From the NCBI GenBank assembly GCA_964304625.1, contig OZ199838.1:8246001-8310000 (forward strand): 64,000 nucleotides of DNA. The letters are read 5' to 3'. This document shows positions 1-12,280 of this stretch, in pieces; the stretch's first letter is position 1, and each line of letters starts with the position of its first letter. Under the pieces are notes generated by a model, which was not told the origin of the DNA, searched no databases, and saw only the letters and a program-made list of their open reading frames with translations. The stretch comes from Kudoa neothunni. Its lineage: Eukaryota > Cnidaria. The position numbers and the translations under genes are program-made.

Positions 1-1633
1 CATATCTCTTGGAAATGGCTAGTGAATTTCAAACACCCGACTGGGACGATAACGAGATGGCTAAAAAAGCTCGGACAGTACACGATTTCGGTGTGAAGTA
101 CAGGAAAAGAATGCTTCATGTTAATGCCGATATTCTTCTGGGATACGGATGCGCTGTGTTAGAAGTGGCCTACATGAAAACTGCCATAATGGAGCAAAAG
201 AACGATTTGGACCTGAAACAGGTAAAAACTGGCTAATACATAACATATTTCCCACGACACCTACTAGAAGGAAATCTGAATATGTGAAGATATTGTGGAG
301 CGTTCGGAACAATCTTGTTATAAAAAACGACGTATTGTTCAGAAGATCGAAAGTTGATGACAAAAACTTTTACGATGGAATTGTTATCCCGAAATCTCTT
401 ATTAATACCGTGTTAAAACAATTCCATGATGTTGGACATCTAGGCTATGAAAAAACAATATTACTGATCCAGAGAATGTTATTAGCCTCAACAAAAAAAA
501 GATGTGAAATCTTGGTGTGAATCTTGCCTTAATTGCTCTCGGAGGAATAGGGAAAAACTCCCCAAAAAAACATGGACTTTTAGAAAGTACTACCACATCT
601 TCCTTGGAGCGAATAGGGATGGATATTGTCGACCCCTCACAGCTAACTACACATGGAAATAGGTTTATTCTGGTTTTATGTGATTACTTCTCTAAGTTCT
701 GTGACGCATATCCTATACCCAACTAAGAAGCCATGACGGTTGCAAAGAAATTATTTGATGAATTTATATCAAGATTCGGAGTGCCCAAAACGATACACAA
801 CCATTAGAGGGACTAATTTTGAATCAACCATATTCTCGAGCTTGCTAAAGTATCTCGGAATAAACAAGACATGGATCACTGCGTTTTATTCACAATCCAA
901 TGGACTTGTGGAGCGATTCAACAAGATTTTGATTGACATGATTGCCAAAACAGCTGAAAGTTCTGAAGAATGGGACGAGATTATACTCGCGGTCCTTATG
1001 GCTTATAGAAGAGCCAAGCATAAGAAAACAGGATATTCCCCGAATTTTTTGCTGTTTGGAAGGGAATTGCCGACTGCGATGGATACATACGATGATATTG
1101 GTTGTGATAATAACAGTTATGGTAAGTTTTTGGAGACGATAAGGCGTAGAACGAAACATTCAAAGGAAACACTGAAAAAGCTTGAACAGAAGAGCGCCTC
1201 CAATAAAATTAATAAAGATATAACTTGGTTTAGTGAGGGCGAAAATGATTTGTGAGAAAACACATACGTAATGGGAAACTTGATAGTTTTTGGATTGGAC
1301 ATTACCAATTGCTGAACGAATTAACCCATATCTCTACAAAGTTGAAATTGGGAATAATATCGAAACAATAAATCATTATAATCTTAAAATATCGAACGCT
1401 AGAAAATCATGTTTTTATTCCAGTGAATTAGCCATTAATACGCCTTCTGCCTCCACCCAACCTTATGTGATATACTCAAGTCTCGTTGACGTTCCCAGTA
1501 ATTGTGACAACAACGAGCAAGTTGAAATGTCTCCTCCTGTGGAACAAATTACATAGAAAAGACGAATACGTAGACAACCCGATAATATCGATGATTATGT
1601 TGTTAATAGCGTCCATTTTCAAAGAAGGGGCAG
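1..1633 (+). mobile_element. Fossil Ty3/gypsy LTR retroelement, 3' part of pol
   Basis: Remnant of a Ty3/gypsy (Metaviridae-type) element cut by the window edge. Recognisable parts in order are the tail of the RNase H domain (an HVNADILLG-like motif near 120-150), the zinc-binding start of integrase, the integrase catalytic core (with the conserved SQSNGLVERFN region near 890-920) and an integrase C-terminal region up to about 1550. A purine-rich tract near 1622-1633 is followed by what looks like the 3' LTR. The copy is clearly broken in several places and is treated as a fossil. The family assignment rests on the integrase core and the domain order; the age cannot be judged without the other LTR. 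Confidence 0.8.
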
Positions 1634-1860
1634 TGTTAGATGAGTAATAATTTATTCGTGCTTTGAAAACTATGTAAATCTACTTATTCATATTTATGAG
1701 CACAGTATGCTACTACTTACCTAGTTCTGGTTGTGTGACGTCATCTCTACCCATCCTACCTTCGCCTGGACTACATTTAAACGTTAGCTCCTATTAGTTG
1801 TCGTTGTGTAATTAGTGTTGGTTTTTGCTATTTGCGCAATGTCTAATTTTGGCGATGATT
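1634..1860 (+). repeat. Probable 3' LTR (start clear, end not defined)
   Basis: Sequence begins TGTTAGATG immediately after the purine-rich tract AAAGAAGGGGCAG, as expected at the 5' edge of a 3' LTR. A perfect TGACGTCA palindrome (CRE/ATF-type core) lies at 1736-1743, plausible in a U3 promoter. The right LTR end cannot be set because the partner LTR is outside the window. Confidence 0.45.
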
Positions 1861-3204
1861 CAGGTAAGCTTACGTCACTATATATTTAAAACATCTTGTT
1901 GATTTTTAAATAAATCCAATTAAAATCAATTCAATATATTAATATTACTACCAAATCCATTCATTTGTAGCCGATTAAGCTTTAAGCATTGAGCCAATAA
2001 GCATGCTTATTTTTTAATTGCTCGGTCTTGAATTATAATAATGAAATTAACATCAGCGATGTAAATAGACAGAAAATATTTTACAGTATACATTTTTTAT
2101 GTGTGAGCAAAATTAATCCAGCATCCTTATATTATACACTTGGTTTAAGTAAGAGATTAATTTAAAACTTCTCCAGGGATTTACTCAAGATTTAAACCAA
2201 CAATAATGTATCGTCCTATCAAAATCGCAACCAAAGAAGCTCATAAACTATTCCATATAGAAACATTAAGTGTAAATAGAACTTGATTTTTTTTGTTGAA
2301 ATTTTGGTGGGATGTACGTTAGCATCCAATAGTTAATAAACAATCTAACATATTAATAGGTGAATTATGTTAGCTAGTCAGTCTAATAGAGTCCAAATAG
2401 GAATGATGGGTTGTTAGAGTCACGAGCTTTCCAAGATGAATCATATTATTAAATGCTATTAGCCAGATTAGCCTTCGTTTTAAATCATTTCGGTATCACG
2501 AGTAAATGAATTTTTGTTATTCTTGATGGATTTATTTATTAAACAAACAGACATTATATATTAATTGGTATAATGTCAATGGTTAATCACTAAAACTTGA
2601 GGACGCACAATGAAAGCCAGGAAACCACGAATAATATTATAAATCGAGATTATTTTAATTACTTATTTGCCTAAAATCAGGTGATCTAATATTAGTAAGG
2701 TAGTATTGACACGAATTGTTAAGGTGCGAATAGAACGAATTGAAGCACCATTAACCAACACGGATATAGTTTGAAATTATCGGCAATCTATTGACAATCA
2801 TAAAACAAATTGGTTTGTGGGCGTATTTCACAGAAAAATAACTACTTAAATATTTATCTAAATTGATTACTGAGAAAAGATATCGCATAGTTGTTTCTCC
2901 ATCGACGACAATCACATTCGTTTAAGTACGTATTAAGGATCAGTAAATAGGCGTAAACTATAGATAGGTGTATGCTACAGGGAGATGGCATGCGGTAATC
3001 ATTAGAACCACGTATTCAACCGATTGTATCGAACATCCACTGTGAGGCAGTGCATGTAGAGTGAGTAGGAAAGCGGGAGTAAGGCCGACAACTAATCCAC
3101 GATGGTAGTCGTGAGCAGATTACGGTGAGCATCCCTTCGACGTTGAATTGTATGTTAACCTGAGTGTCTCTAGATACTAATTACCACGTAGATACTTGAC
3201 AATT
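1861..3204. other. Intergenic, upstream of the phosphatase gene
   Basis: AT-rich sequence without a reading frame I can support. An ATG at 1839 opens eight codons (MSNFGDDS) ending at a good donor (GTAAGC at 1864), but no matching downstream exon was found. The last 250 bases (about 2950-3200) are less AT-rich and probably hold the promoter and 5' leader of the phosphatase gene. Confidence 0.4.
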
Positions 3205-4852
3205 ATGGGGCAGTCATTAGAAAAACCGGCCGTCGACAAACATTTCGATAATGGAGTTGGTAATAACTTACAATTTGCTGCTTGTGGAATGCAAGGATGG
3301 CGTATCAATATGGAAGATGCTCATACAGCTATTACATCGATAGGTGATGGATTTGAAAATGTAAGCTTTTACGCAGTGTTTGATGGCCATGCTGGAGCAT
3401 ACACAAGTAAAGTTGCCTCTCAAGAACTTTGTCACCATTTCAGGGAGTTGCTTCGGTCCCGCAACATAGATAAAGTGCCTGAAACGATACAATCAGAAGA
3501 GATGGAAAAGTTTAAAGAGGCATTAATCGACTCATTTGTAACATTTGACGATCAACTCAAAGATTCTGAGCCGTATAAGTCTCTACGTGAAGCATGTGGT
3601 AGCACGGCTTTGGTGGCGTTGGTGACATCAAATTATGTGATATTTTGCAACTGTGGTGATTCAAGAGGATTTCTATCGAGATCCAATAAAGTTGAATTCC
3701 AAACACAAGACCACAAACCATCAGATCCTGCTGAAAAATCTCGAATCGAAAAATCTGGTGGTTGTGTTATAATGGATCGTGTCAATGGTAATCTAGCTGT
3801 GTCACGAGCTTTGGGAGATTTTTCCTTCAAAGACAAGACAGAGCTCGGTACCAAAGACCAAGCTGTATCTCCGGAACCAACTGTTACAGTTCTTGAGAGA
3901 TCGTTCGAATCGGACCAGTTTATGGTACTTGCATGTGATGGCATTTGGGATGTGATGTCGTGTGATGAAGTCCGTAAATTTGTTCACACAAAACTTCTCT
4001 TAACTGATGATCTCAAATCGATTTGTGGTGATCTGATTGACACATGTTTTATGAAGGTGCTAAGTTAGATTGTTTGAGTTGTTTGTGAAGTGCTGTTTTT
4101 CTATAGGATAGTAGAGATAATATGACTGTGCTTATAGTCATTTTTCCTGGTGCTCCTAAGGTTGATCCTGTTCAGCAGGAACATGTAATAGATTATCGAT
4201 TCGTTGTGTTGTATTCGATTGTTTTATTGTTTTAACGTCTTAGGACAAACAATATGAAAGGAATATCAAAGAACATGTGCAAGGTACCTAATTATTATAA
4301 CTCTGGGAACCGTTTTATTTTAATTGATCGACGCAAGCGCACCATAAATTTTTGCCGGAATTAACGACAAATTATTAACATAATGTGTTTTAGAAATAAT
4401 GGAGACGCAAGGGCATAATGTTCCTCTCATTACCGTATTGAATCAACTTGTTGAATGCGATCTTTCGCCATCACCTGATTGTGCATCCGCTCAGCTTGAT
4501 ATCTACTCTAAGTACGATCTTTCATTGATCAATAAATTAATTTTCTTCTATTAAAGAATTGTTTAATTTTTTCATGTTTTTGATTATCTTCCAATTTAGG
4601 AAAGGTTTTGTTGAAAATCTAATGAATAGTATCGATCCCAGCCGGGAAACCGACCGAGACTATTCAACAATTTCAAATCTTCCAAACGCTCCTATCGCTC
4701 TACAGGCAATACAACAACTTGTTAGATCTGAACATGTAGAAAATTTTACTGGAGCTTCAATCTTCGATTCGGCTACACCTGAATCTAGTCCCAACAAATT
4801 GGATACATCGAATGACGTTGAGTCTGATTCGAGCTCCACAAATGATCACTAG
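3205..4852 (+). CDS. PPM1A: PPM1-type (PP2C) Ser/Thr phosphatase
   Basis: Metal-dependent protein phosphatase of the PPM1A/PPM1B group, dephosphorylating Ser/Thr in stress and growth signalling. Five exons: 3205-4056, 4107-4184, 4244-4283, 4394-4511, 4600-4852; introns 50, 59, 110 and 88 bp; 446 aa. Start chosen at ATG 3205 because MGQSLEKP matches the family's N-terminus and leaves Gly2 for N-myristoylation. Visible motifs: QGWRINMEDAH, AVFDGHAG, NCGDSRG, QDHKPSDP, GNLAVSRALGDF, VLACDGIWDVM, and DSRDNMTV in exon 2, so the Mn/Mg-binding aspartates are present. Exons 3-5 encode the helical C-terminal extension typical of PPM1A/B, ending in an acidic-serine tail. All frames stay open across the splices. 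Paralogue (A or B) cannot be decided. Gene ends 232 bp before the next start on the same strand. Confidence 0.93.
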
Positions 4853-5084
4853 AACTACCAAGCAAACAACTATTTTAATTATTAATTTCATATAAATATG
4901 TATTACTATGTATTCATATGCATATCATCACCACAACTACCACAGCGTTGAAATTCTATCATATTGGTCATATAGGAATAGACGGACCACAAATAAGTTG
5001 TTTTTGTCGTTTATTGTAGTTATGAATCTATTTTTTGTTTTTTTAAATGTTGCATGCGTGCGCGCGTAGCTTAAAACATTCGCC

Positions 5085-6987
5085 ATGCTGAGGTTGTTAA
5101 TTGCAGTTGGTAGGTCAGGTATACCGAATAGTTTCAAAGATAGAATAGGAGGATATGATTGTATCAGAACTAAGAAAAAGGGTAGAATGGCCAAAAAGTT
5201 GGCTAAGTTAGCTAGAGAGAAGCCAACCCACGTTAGTCCATTCTCTGGACTGGGGAAAGTATCGGCGTCTACTCGCGAGGCGGTCGAAAGAAATCTAGAA
5301 TTGGCTTCACTTTCGAAAACCAACGTCACTAATCTCGAAGTTATACAGGCTCGACTTGATCGACGAGCTGCAAGAGCTGCTAGAAAGGCGGAAAAAAGAC
5401 GCAAAGGAAGAGTTAAATTAGATCCGGAGGCTATTCGTGCTGAAAGAGAACGTAAACGTGCTCTAGAAGTAGAACCAATCACCGCCTACCCTGAGAACAA
5501 AGATGTGCAGGAGTTGATTGTACGGAGATTCTTACGATTACAGAATGTTGACATGGAAACTATATTCAAAAATCCGTCCAAGTCGGTGTTCGATTTCCAT
5601 AATATCAGGCAACCTTACTTTTTAAGTCTCCCTCATGAATCCCAAATAAATGATATTGATAAACAATTAAAGTAGCTCGAATCACTGTTGGATCGATCAT
5701 TTATCGTGTAATTTTGATATTTAGACAATTAACGATGTTAGTAAACCAATGCTGTAATCAATCAACACCAAAAAAATCGTTGATTGACGAGTTGGCCTTT
5801 CTTGATGCATACAAAGGGGCCGTTGAGAATAACAATTGGTGGGTATCACTTGGATGCCCAATCAAATTGCAATACGAATGTCACAATGATTGGATATTGG
5901 GAATATATTTGAAATATGGAATTGTCAAAGATCCATTTAGAAATAAGAAGGGTTACGAGGAACAAATAGTGAACGACTACAATCAGAAACTTATTGAGCA
6001 GGCTATGTAGTTAGCAGTCTGTGTGTGTTGAAACTATTACAGTTGATGAGTTTAGATCTTCTGGTATTGTAGATATTCGTGATATGATTACATATGATAT
6101 TATGGATCAAATTAAGACACTCTCAAAACAAGATGCATCAAATGATGATTATGTGTGGACTATTAATGGTGATCATTTTGTACAAGTTCATAAACAATTG
6201 TTCGATGGAAATCCAGGCCATTGCAGAGCTTCACTTGAGGGTATTACACTTTAATCGAATTTAAACTACATTTATGTTAAAACATTGATTAGATCCACCT
6301 GAAAAACTTCATCCAAACGTTGAATTTATCTTGAGGTCATCTAGAACTGTATGGGATGGTCAAAAATGGGTTCTTCCAACAATGTCTCAACCAGCGGTGG
6401 ATTGCTATAGAAAAAATTATGTTAAAAACGGTTACGAGTGGCCAGACACCACAAACCGTTGTTTACTCCCCCTAAAAGAAGAGTTGCATTACTGCAATTT
6501 CAATTTTAGAGTGTGGAGAAAAATCATCGCCCATGATCCTGTTCGTCTTGAAAATTATCGTAAATATATGAAAAATGTAATAGAACGTGCTATTGTTCCT
6601 CGAAGAAAAATGTCTACACTATTCAAACGAGTTTTCATGAGAGTCGCAGGAAGTTTTGCTGCTAGTGTTGCCAACAAATCTATGAATGATGCATTCTATT
6701 TCTATAAAAATTCCCCGAAAGTAAAGCTCTGCTACGTTTAAAATAACTAACAATAATGCTGATGTTCGGTCTTTTAGATAAAGAGGCTGGTGATTAATGG
6801 ACTTCGAAAAGAATGCAAAAAATATCCCGATGTATTCAAACTATACATTATGAGAAAAGTAAGATCTAACCACTACTCAAAAACACCCAAAGACCTTAAA
6901 AAGTCCAAAAAACAAATCCGGGAACGCGATCATCCTCTCGATGATTTTTTTGTCAAAACAATCAATTCTAGTGAATCTTCTTTATAA
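5085..6987 (+). CDS. Unassigned basic protein, 5 exons
   Basis: Five exons joined by GT...AG introns of 53, 49, 52 and 57 bp: 5085-5671, 5725-5968, 6018-6240, 6293-6720, 6778-6987; 563 aa. I do not recognise the family. The first 40 residues (MLRLLIAVGRSG..., rich in Leu, Arg and Lys, few acids) could be a mitochondrial presequence. Residues about 90-130 form a strongly charged Arg/Lys/Ala/Glu helix (RRAARAARKAEKRRKGR). The rest is a mixed globular region with several Trp and Cys, and the C-terminus is again Lys-rich. A basic N-terminus followed by a charged helix would suit a mitochondrial ribosomal or RNA-binding protein, but this is only inference. The splice before exon 3 (5968/6018) is the least obvious; it uses donor GTGAAC and keeps the frame open. 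It follows the phosphatase gene closely on the same strand. Confidence 0.7.
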
Positions 6988-7492
6988 AATTAATTTTATT
7001 ACCGTTATTAACTGTTATGGTATTTTAAATTTTACTTTTTCAGTATTTGACATTTATATAGTATGCGTGTTGGCTCAAATCAACTGGAAATCGTTTTAAA
7101 TTTTAGTTGAAGGGATTTTTTAAAAATGTAAATATTCAAACTTATGTCATCAGAAATAAAAATGCAACGCAACTAAATTACAATTAGGCTATGTGATTTT
7201 CTTCATTCATTATGCACATTGATTATACAAATATATTTTTGGATGTTTTTTCTACTTTATGAATTATCCAGTGTACTGAAGAATTGGTGACTTAGGACTC
7301 ATGCCATATAAGGTTTTATGAGGGTTAGTAATGTGTGAAGTGACACTTTTTCTCCGGATATAACGTGTCAAACCATATAATGTTTTAGGAATAAATTTAT
7401 TACAATTGTTTGTTTAAATTTACTTAAAAAAACTCTGGGGTGAATTTCACCCCAAAATCATGGGTGCTAGTTCGTTTTTTGATACCTTAGAG
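6988..7492. other. Intergenic with a palindrome of piggyBac type
   Basis: Non-coding 3' flank. A near-perfect palindrome CTGGGGTGAATTTCACCCCA lies at about 7435-7454 and resembles the GGGGT...ACCCC palindromes next to piggyBac-like ends elsewhere in the window, so this may be a worn end of such an element. CCTTAGAG at 7485-7492 is the left target-site duplication of the hAT element that follows. Confidence 0.4.
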
Positions 7493-9107
7493 CAGTGTTC
7501 CCAACCTTTTTTCTATCGCGCCCAACTTTTTCTTGAAAATAAGTTCTGCGCCCCACCTTTCTCAAATGTAGGGGTTAAGATCGGTTCGGTTTTTGACAAA
7601 ACCGAAACCGATGTTGAAAATGTATTTTTTAATTAATATGAATTAGCTTTTATTATTAATTAATACAGTCTTAAATAAGTAAACTCGTTTTTAAAATAGT
7701 AAAATGACATAAAATGTTGTTGAATGACGTGTTTTAACAAGGAACAAATTTTGTATTTAGTATTACAGGAATTGTATCTGGTATTTGTAGCTATTTCGTT
7801 AGGCTTTCTAATAAAAGAGAAAAATGTAATAAATGTGACCTCGTACTCACCAATACAATTGAGGATTTCTCACGTGTCGACGGAACCATTTCAGAAATTT
7901 TAAAAAGGAAATTTTTCAAACGTTGCTTTGCACTACGCATCATTTGGTCCGATATATTTGTTTTTAAGATTCGATTCAAACAGTTATATAAAAAATATTT
8001 TCTACAGAAGAATGTAAATTTGGAGCCAGAAGACACACTTAATTTCATCGAATTGAACGATCAAATCAAAAACTATGAATCTTCTGAATCCGAGATAAAT
8101 TGAGACAATTTGATAAATTACATGCCAAGACCAAACATTTTAAAATATAGCTCGCATTTAGTGAAATTACAAATTTTATTAATCACAGTGTGATGCTAGA
8201 TCATTTAGAAGGGGTTCGTAAAACTCTTTCTAATGCTAGACCTACGAGTATTGACTCAGATCGATGTTTTACCTTATACAACCGTCCTATTTCCCAATTG
8301 AGAACAAAATTGAGCGACTCAAAACTTGAAACCATTGTGTTTATCTATGAAAATAGAAATAATTAAATTGAAATTTGAGACATGAAATCTTTTATTAGTG
8401 TTTAACACCATTTTATCGTAAAAGATTTCTAATCATTTTTACATATTTTTTGCATGGAAAAAATTGACATTGATAATTGGAAAAATTATTTACAAAACCG
8501 AAACCGAACCGTCGTAACCCCTACTTAAATGTATTGATTTTTTAACTTAAACTGCTTATAAGTTTGAATCAAGCTTCATGCCACATTAAAATTATAAAAT
8601 GACAAACATATATTTCTTTTTCATTAGAATTAAAATGTATTCGATTAGATCTAATTCAATTTGTAGATTGACTTTAAAAATTAACATTTATACTTCTTCA
8701 TTCAGTCAAAAACCGCATTAAGTGAAACTTGTGATAATCCAATCCACAGCAGGCATAACTTTTCTGTATTCGGGCTTATAAATTGAAATTAAATAATTAA
8801 TATTGACAATTAATCAATATTGTTTTTGAATAAGCCAAAAAAAGTGAATCACCGTTATAAATGATAAATGTGACAACATTGGAATTATAACCATTCCGAT
8901 TCTATTGAGCAAAAACCATGTTAAACGTTTTTATATTTTTTATATAAATTAATCAATGCTTTGGTATTGTTTTTAATATTCATATTCGCTTAAAAATAAA
9001 AAATATCAAAAATCGAAGTATTTATTTCAATGTGCGCCATACTGCCCAATTATCTCACCATTATCCATGCCCCACCGGTGAAGCGTCGCCCGCGTTGGGA
9101 AACACTG
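7493..9107. mobile_element. Non-autonomous hAT element (outer, nested)
   Basis: Left end CAGTGTTCCCAACC and right end GTTGGGAAACACTG are terminal inverted repeats with one single-base length difference. The element is flanked by a perfect 8-bp duplication, CCTTAGAG, at 7485-7492 and 9108-9115, which is diagnostic of hAT transposition. Without the element nested inside it, about 660 bp remain, with no transposase, so it moved in trans. The perfect duplication suggests a fairly recent insertion. The insertion abuts another hAT-like end that starts at 9116. Confidence 0.85.
7569..8523 (+). mobile_element. Deleted hAT transposon inserted in the outer hAT
   Basis: Ends TAGGGGTTAAGA... and its complement ...GTAACCCCTA, followed inward by a GGTTCGGTTT block on both sides. 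Flanks are CTCAAATG and CTTAAATG, an 8-bp duplication with one mismatch. Inside, a frame around 7820-8100 starts with a Cys pair (KCNKCDLVL, BED-finger-like), and 8225-8367 encodes a C-terminal hAT dimerisation region (ARPTSIDSDRCFTLYNRP...QLRTKLSDSK). The middle of the transposase, including the catalytic domain, is missing, so this is an internal-deletion derivative of about 955 bp. It inserted after the outer element. Confidence 0.8.
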
Positions 9108-9115
9108 CCTTAGAG

Positions 9116-10547
9116 CAGGGGTTTTCAACCGGGGGTAAATTGAGTAACATCAAAATTAGATAGGGGAAATATTTGCATAATGCGGTTTGTGACTTACTTA
9201 AGGACGTCTAAGGAATTATATTATTTAGAGCTATTAAACGCAATTAGAAATGGTCAGAAATTCTCAAAATGTTTTTAGGAATAATTATTTAACAACAATT
9301 TATAAAGCTACTACCAGTTGCTTTCTTTTATATCTCGTTTATCTTTCAGGAATGTAGCCAAATAATAATACTTAAAATAGCTACTTTCATAGTAAATAAT
9401 CTTCAGGAGCCACGTATGGTGACTATTTTTAATTATTGCTGATCTCTAAGGGCGAAGAACTAGGTCAAAAATAATTTAATGTAATCAAATCTAAAAAATA
9501 AAATATGTAGACAACTTGTGAATAAGGACCGCTGGGATTAAAAATTGTCAATACACAGGCGGGTATGCCTTTTTAGATTAGAATTTATCATGCAAATAGC
9601 CTCTGCCTTAGTTAAAACAGTACGTAACCTTAAACCAAATATGGATTTGGCTTCCAAGTTAAGGGGTAAATTTCGATTTTTCACAAGGCCGAGGGAGTAA
9701 ACGCCCAGAATTGCGTTGTGTAGTAATCGTCCAATTGTCTTATCCTATCCGTAGTAAAATTTATCGAAAATATTAGTTCAAAAAACCCATTAACTTCAGA
9801 CATTCATAGTGGAAATCTGTTGGTTACGAGTTGACGAAATTCTACGTTATATTTTATTCGTTCATTCATTGTATGTGTATGCATATATAAGGATTTAATA
9901 ATTTTAATATCGCAACTTCTAATTTGGTTTTCGTAACAGGCAATGTAGCAGTTAAGCAGTATTAACATGCTTGATTTCTACAATATTAATTTTGAATTTA
10001 ATAAATAATAAAGAATTATTGTTTGCTTCATCGATCAGTAGTTAAACTATTTTTAATATTTACGTAATTAATACCTTAAATGAAACATAAAGAGAGAGAA
10101 GAAAATTTATTCTTACTAACGTTTCTAAAAAATCAAGGATGATTGTTATTTATCTGACGATAATTATTTAAATCCTGATTAAATTTGCCTAATTATTATT
10201 GTTGTTTTATTTACTATATTTTAAATATATTTTAATACATTTAGATAAGCTTCATCCTTGTAAATATTTATTTCTGTTAATATCTAAAATTTTAACTAAT
10301 AGGATCACAATATATTATAAAGAAAATAAGTAAAACATTTGAAAATTTTAGCAATAATATTTAAATTAAAAATAAATCTTTATATCTATGTAATTTTTTA
10401 TGGCAAGGCATTTACAAAATACAGAAAAATTAAAATATCATTGAACGGCTGTGCTTTAATACGAAAAATGACAAAAGAAACGGTGAAAAAGTATGGAGAC
10501 CATTTAGATGAAAATAAGTTTCTATATTCATTAAAAGGAATGACTTA
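9116..10547. other. Gene-free stretch starting with a hAT-like end
   Basis: Starts with CAGGGGTTTTCAACCGGGGG, a typical hAT-type terminus, directly after the duplication of the preceding element. No matching right end was found nearby, so only a one-sided relic is supported. The remainder is AT-rich and without credible coding sequence; an open frame at 10339-10584 has no recognisable similarity and AT-driven composition. Confidence 0.4.
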
Positions 10548-10975
10548 CAGTGCAACCTCGGACTTCGACCATAATCCGTTCTAGAAGTGTGTTCAAACTC
10601 CGAATTATCTTATCTCGTCCAAAATAATGAAAATTAGTTTAATCCGTTACCGTGAATCAAATAAATGACTGTTTTTATTCTTGCTTATAAAAAAACATGC
10701 AAACCTTGCGTTATACAATATAATAAATAAATATTAAACATAATAATAAAAATGAAATATAGGATATATATTTCTTGGTTGTCAAACGATAGATTATAAA
10801 AGTTTCTCTTCATCTGACGATCGCACAATTTGATTCAGCGACTCTATTTCTAGAATTCCTTTTCGTCTCTTTTTCTTTCTTCAACTGGACTTGTTCTGAA
10901 TACCTTCTCTATATGTGTACGAACCCCAAAGTGTTTCCGACTCGAAATTTTTGGTAGAACTCAGAGGTGGCATTG
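10548..10975. mobile_element. Tigger/pogo-like MITE
   Basis: A 428-bp element with TA on both sides (10546-10547 and 10976-10977). Left end CAGTGCAACCTCGGACTTCG and the complement of the right end, CAATGCCACCTCTGAGTTCT, are inverted repeats with scattered mismatches; the CAGTnnAACCTCG pattern is the usual Tigger/pogo terminus. No transposase remains. Confidence 0.7.
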
Positions 10976-10977
10976 TA

Positions 10978-12280
10978 TATTTTAATGAAATTAATTATTC
11001 CCCCGTATCAAAAAGCATGTTCGTTTTAAATGATTTCCAATTTTGTTATAAAAGAAATTTATGACAATCAATAATTTTGACACAAATTTAGGATTTCTCA
11101 TTACTAGACACGTTTTCATTTATCTTTGTTGTTCCAACCCATGATTGACCCAGACTAAAAAGTATCTTTCAAACTAAAAGATTATGAATTAACTACGTAA
11201 TATAAAATATCATTTTAAAATAAGAGTAACAATTACAATTATACGTTAAACATTTATTTTTAAAGAGGCTACTTACCCTGGATAAGTTATGGAATATATG
11301 CTTTGCAGATATAAAGTTAATTGTATTCGCAAATGAAAATGTTCTAATAATATTTTGCAATTTCTTCCATTTTTAGCGTTATCGGTATAATCTTTATCAT
11401 TCAATTTTGTGCTAAAAATTTGTTATCATTAATAAAAGTACTCAGAAATAGCTTTAGAAGCAATTTTAAGAAAATAGATCAAATCATAACAGCGACTCAA
11501 GAATGTAATACTATAATTAGACCAAGTAATTATTTTATACGCCAGTTATATAAAATATAAAATCACGTTTTCCTTTCATCTTACTACCGATATCACTCAA
11601 AACATATTTTTTATAACTGTTTTTGCTGCTAACAGTTATAACAATATTGTATTATTTTGGGATATGTTTCATGATTCGTTGGTATAAATTAAAAATTATG
11701 TTTCTTTATTTAAAAATATCTCTGAATTTAAAAGTAAACATTTTAATTACATATTTTCAATACACACCTTTACTTGATATTATTTATTTACGCAAACGCA
11801 TTACAGAATTGACAACAAGCCTCGGCTTATAACTTATAATTTATCAAATATAAATTTATAATAACTTCCAAAAAATTTTTAAATATATTTTAAGTTGTTC
11901 TATTAAAATAAGTGTGCAGTAGAAAGATAATTCAATTTTGCATGTAGAGTAAATATTCCAATTACTTATAATGTTTAATATGTATATTAAACTTTGTAAG
12001 ATCTATTTATATTTTAATTTAAAAATAATTATTGTTGAGGGTGAAATTATATCGAAAATGACATTGCAATTCAATTTTCTGGCGTATTCTAAAATTAAAC
12101 TAAATTTACGGTTAAGGTTTAATCACACATAATTTTGTTAGAAATTTATGAAATTTAAAGGTAAAATTTTATTAAATTAAGGAAAAATGTAGAATAGGGA
12201 TGTGGCCACGTAACGCATCGGAAATACGTTAACAACAAAAGGACCCGAAACGTGACCGAAGAATTTCCTACGTAGTGAGT
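10978..12280. other. Intergenic, AT-rich
   Basis: No gene, repeat or convincing regulatory element seen. The last 100 bases, just before the ZFPL1 start, are less AT-rich and include a CACGTAACG segment; they presumably contain its promoter. Confidence 0.3.

Noticed and set aside
3633-3944. Minus-strand open frame within the phosphatase gene
   Set aside because: It is the antisense of a strongly conserved coding exon and has no independent support; the same holds for similar frames opposite AACS, UROS and PA2G4.
10339-10584. Open frame of 81 codons as a gene
   Set aside because: No recognisable similarity, no splice context, and its 3' end overlaps the Tigger-like MITE that starts at 10548.
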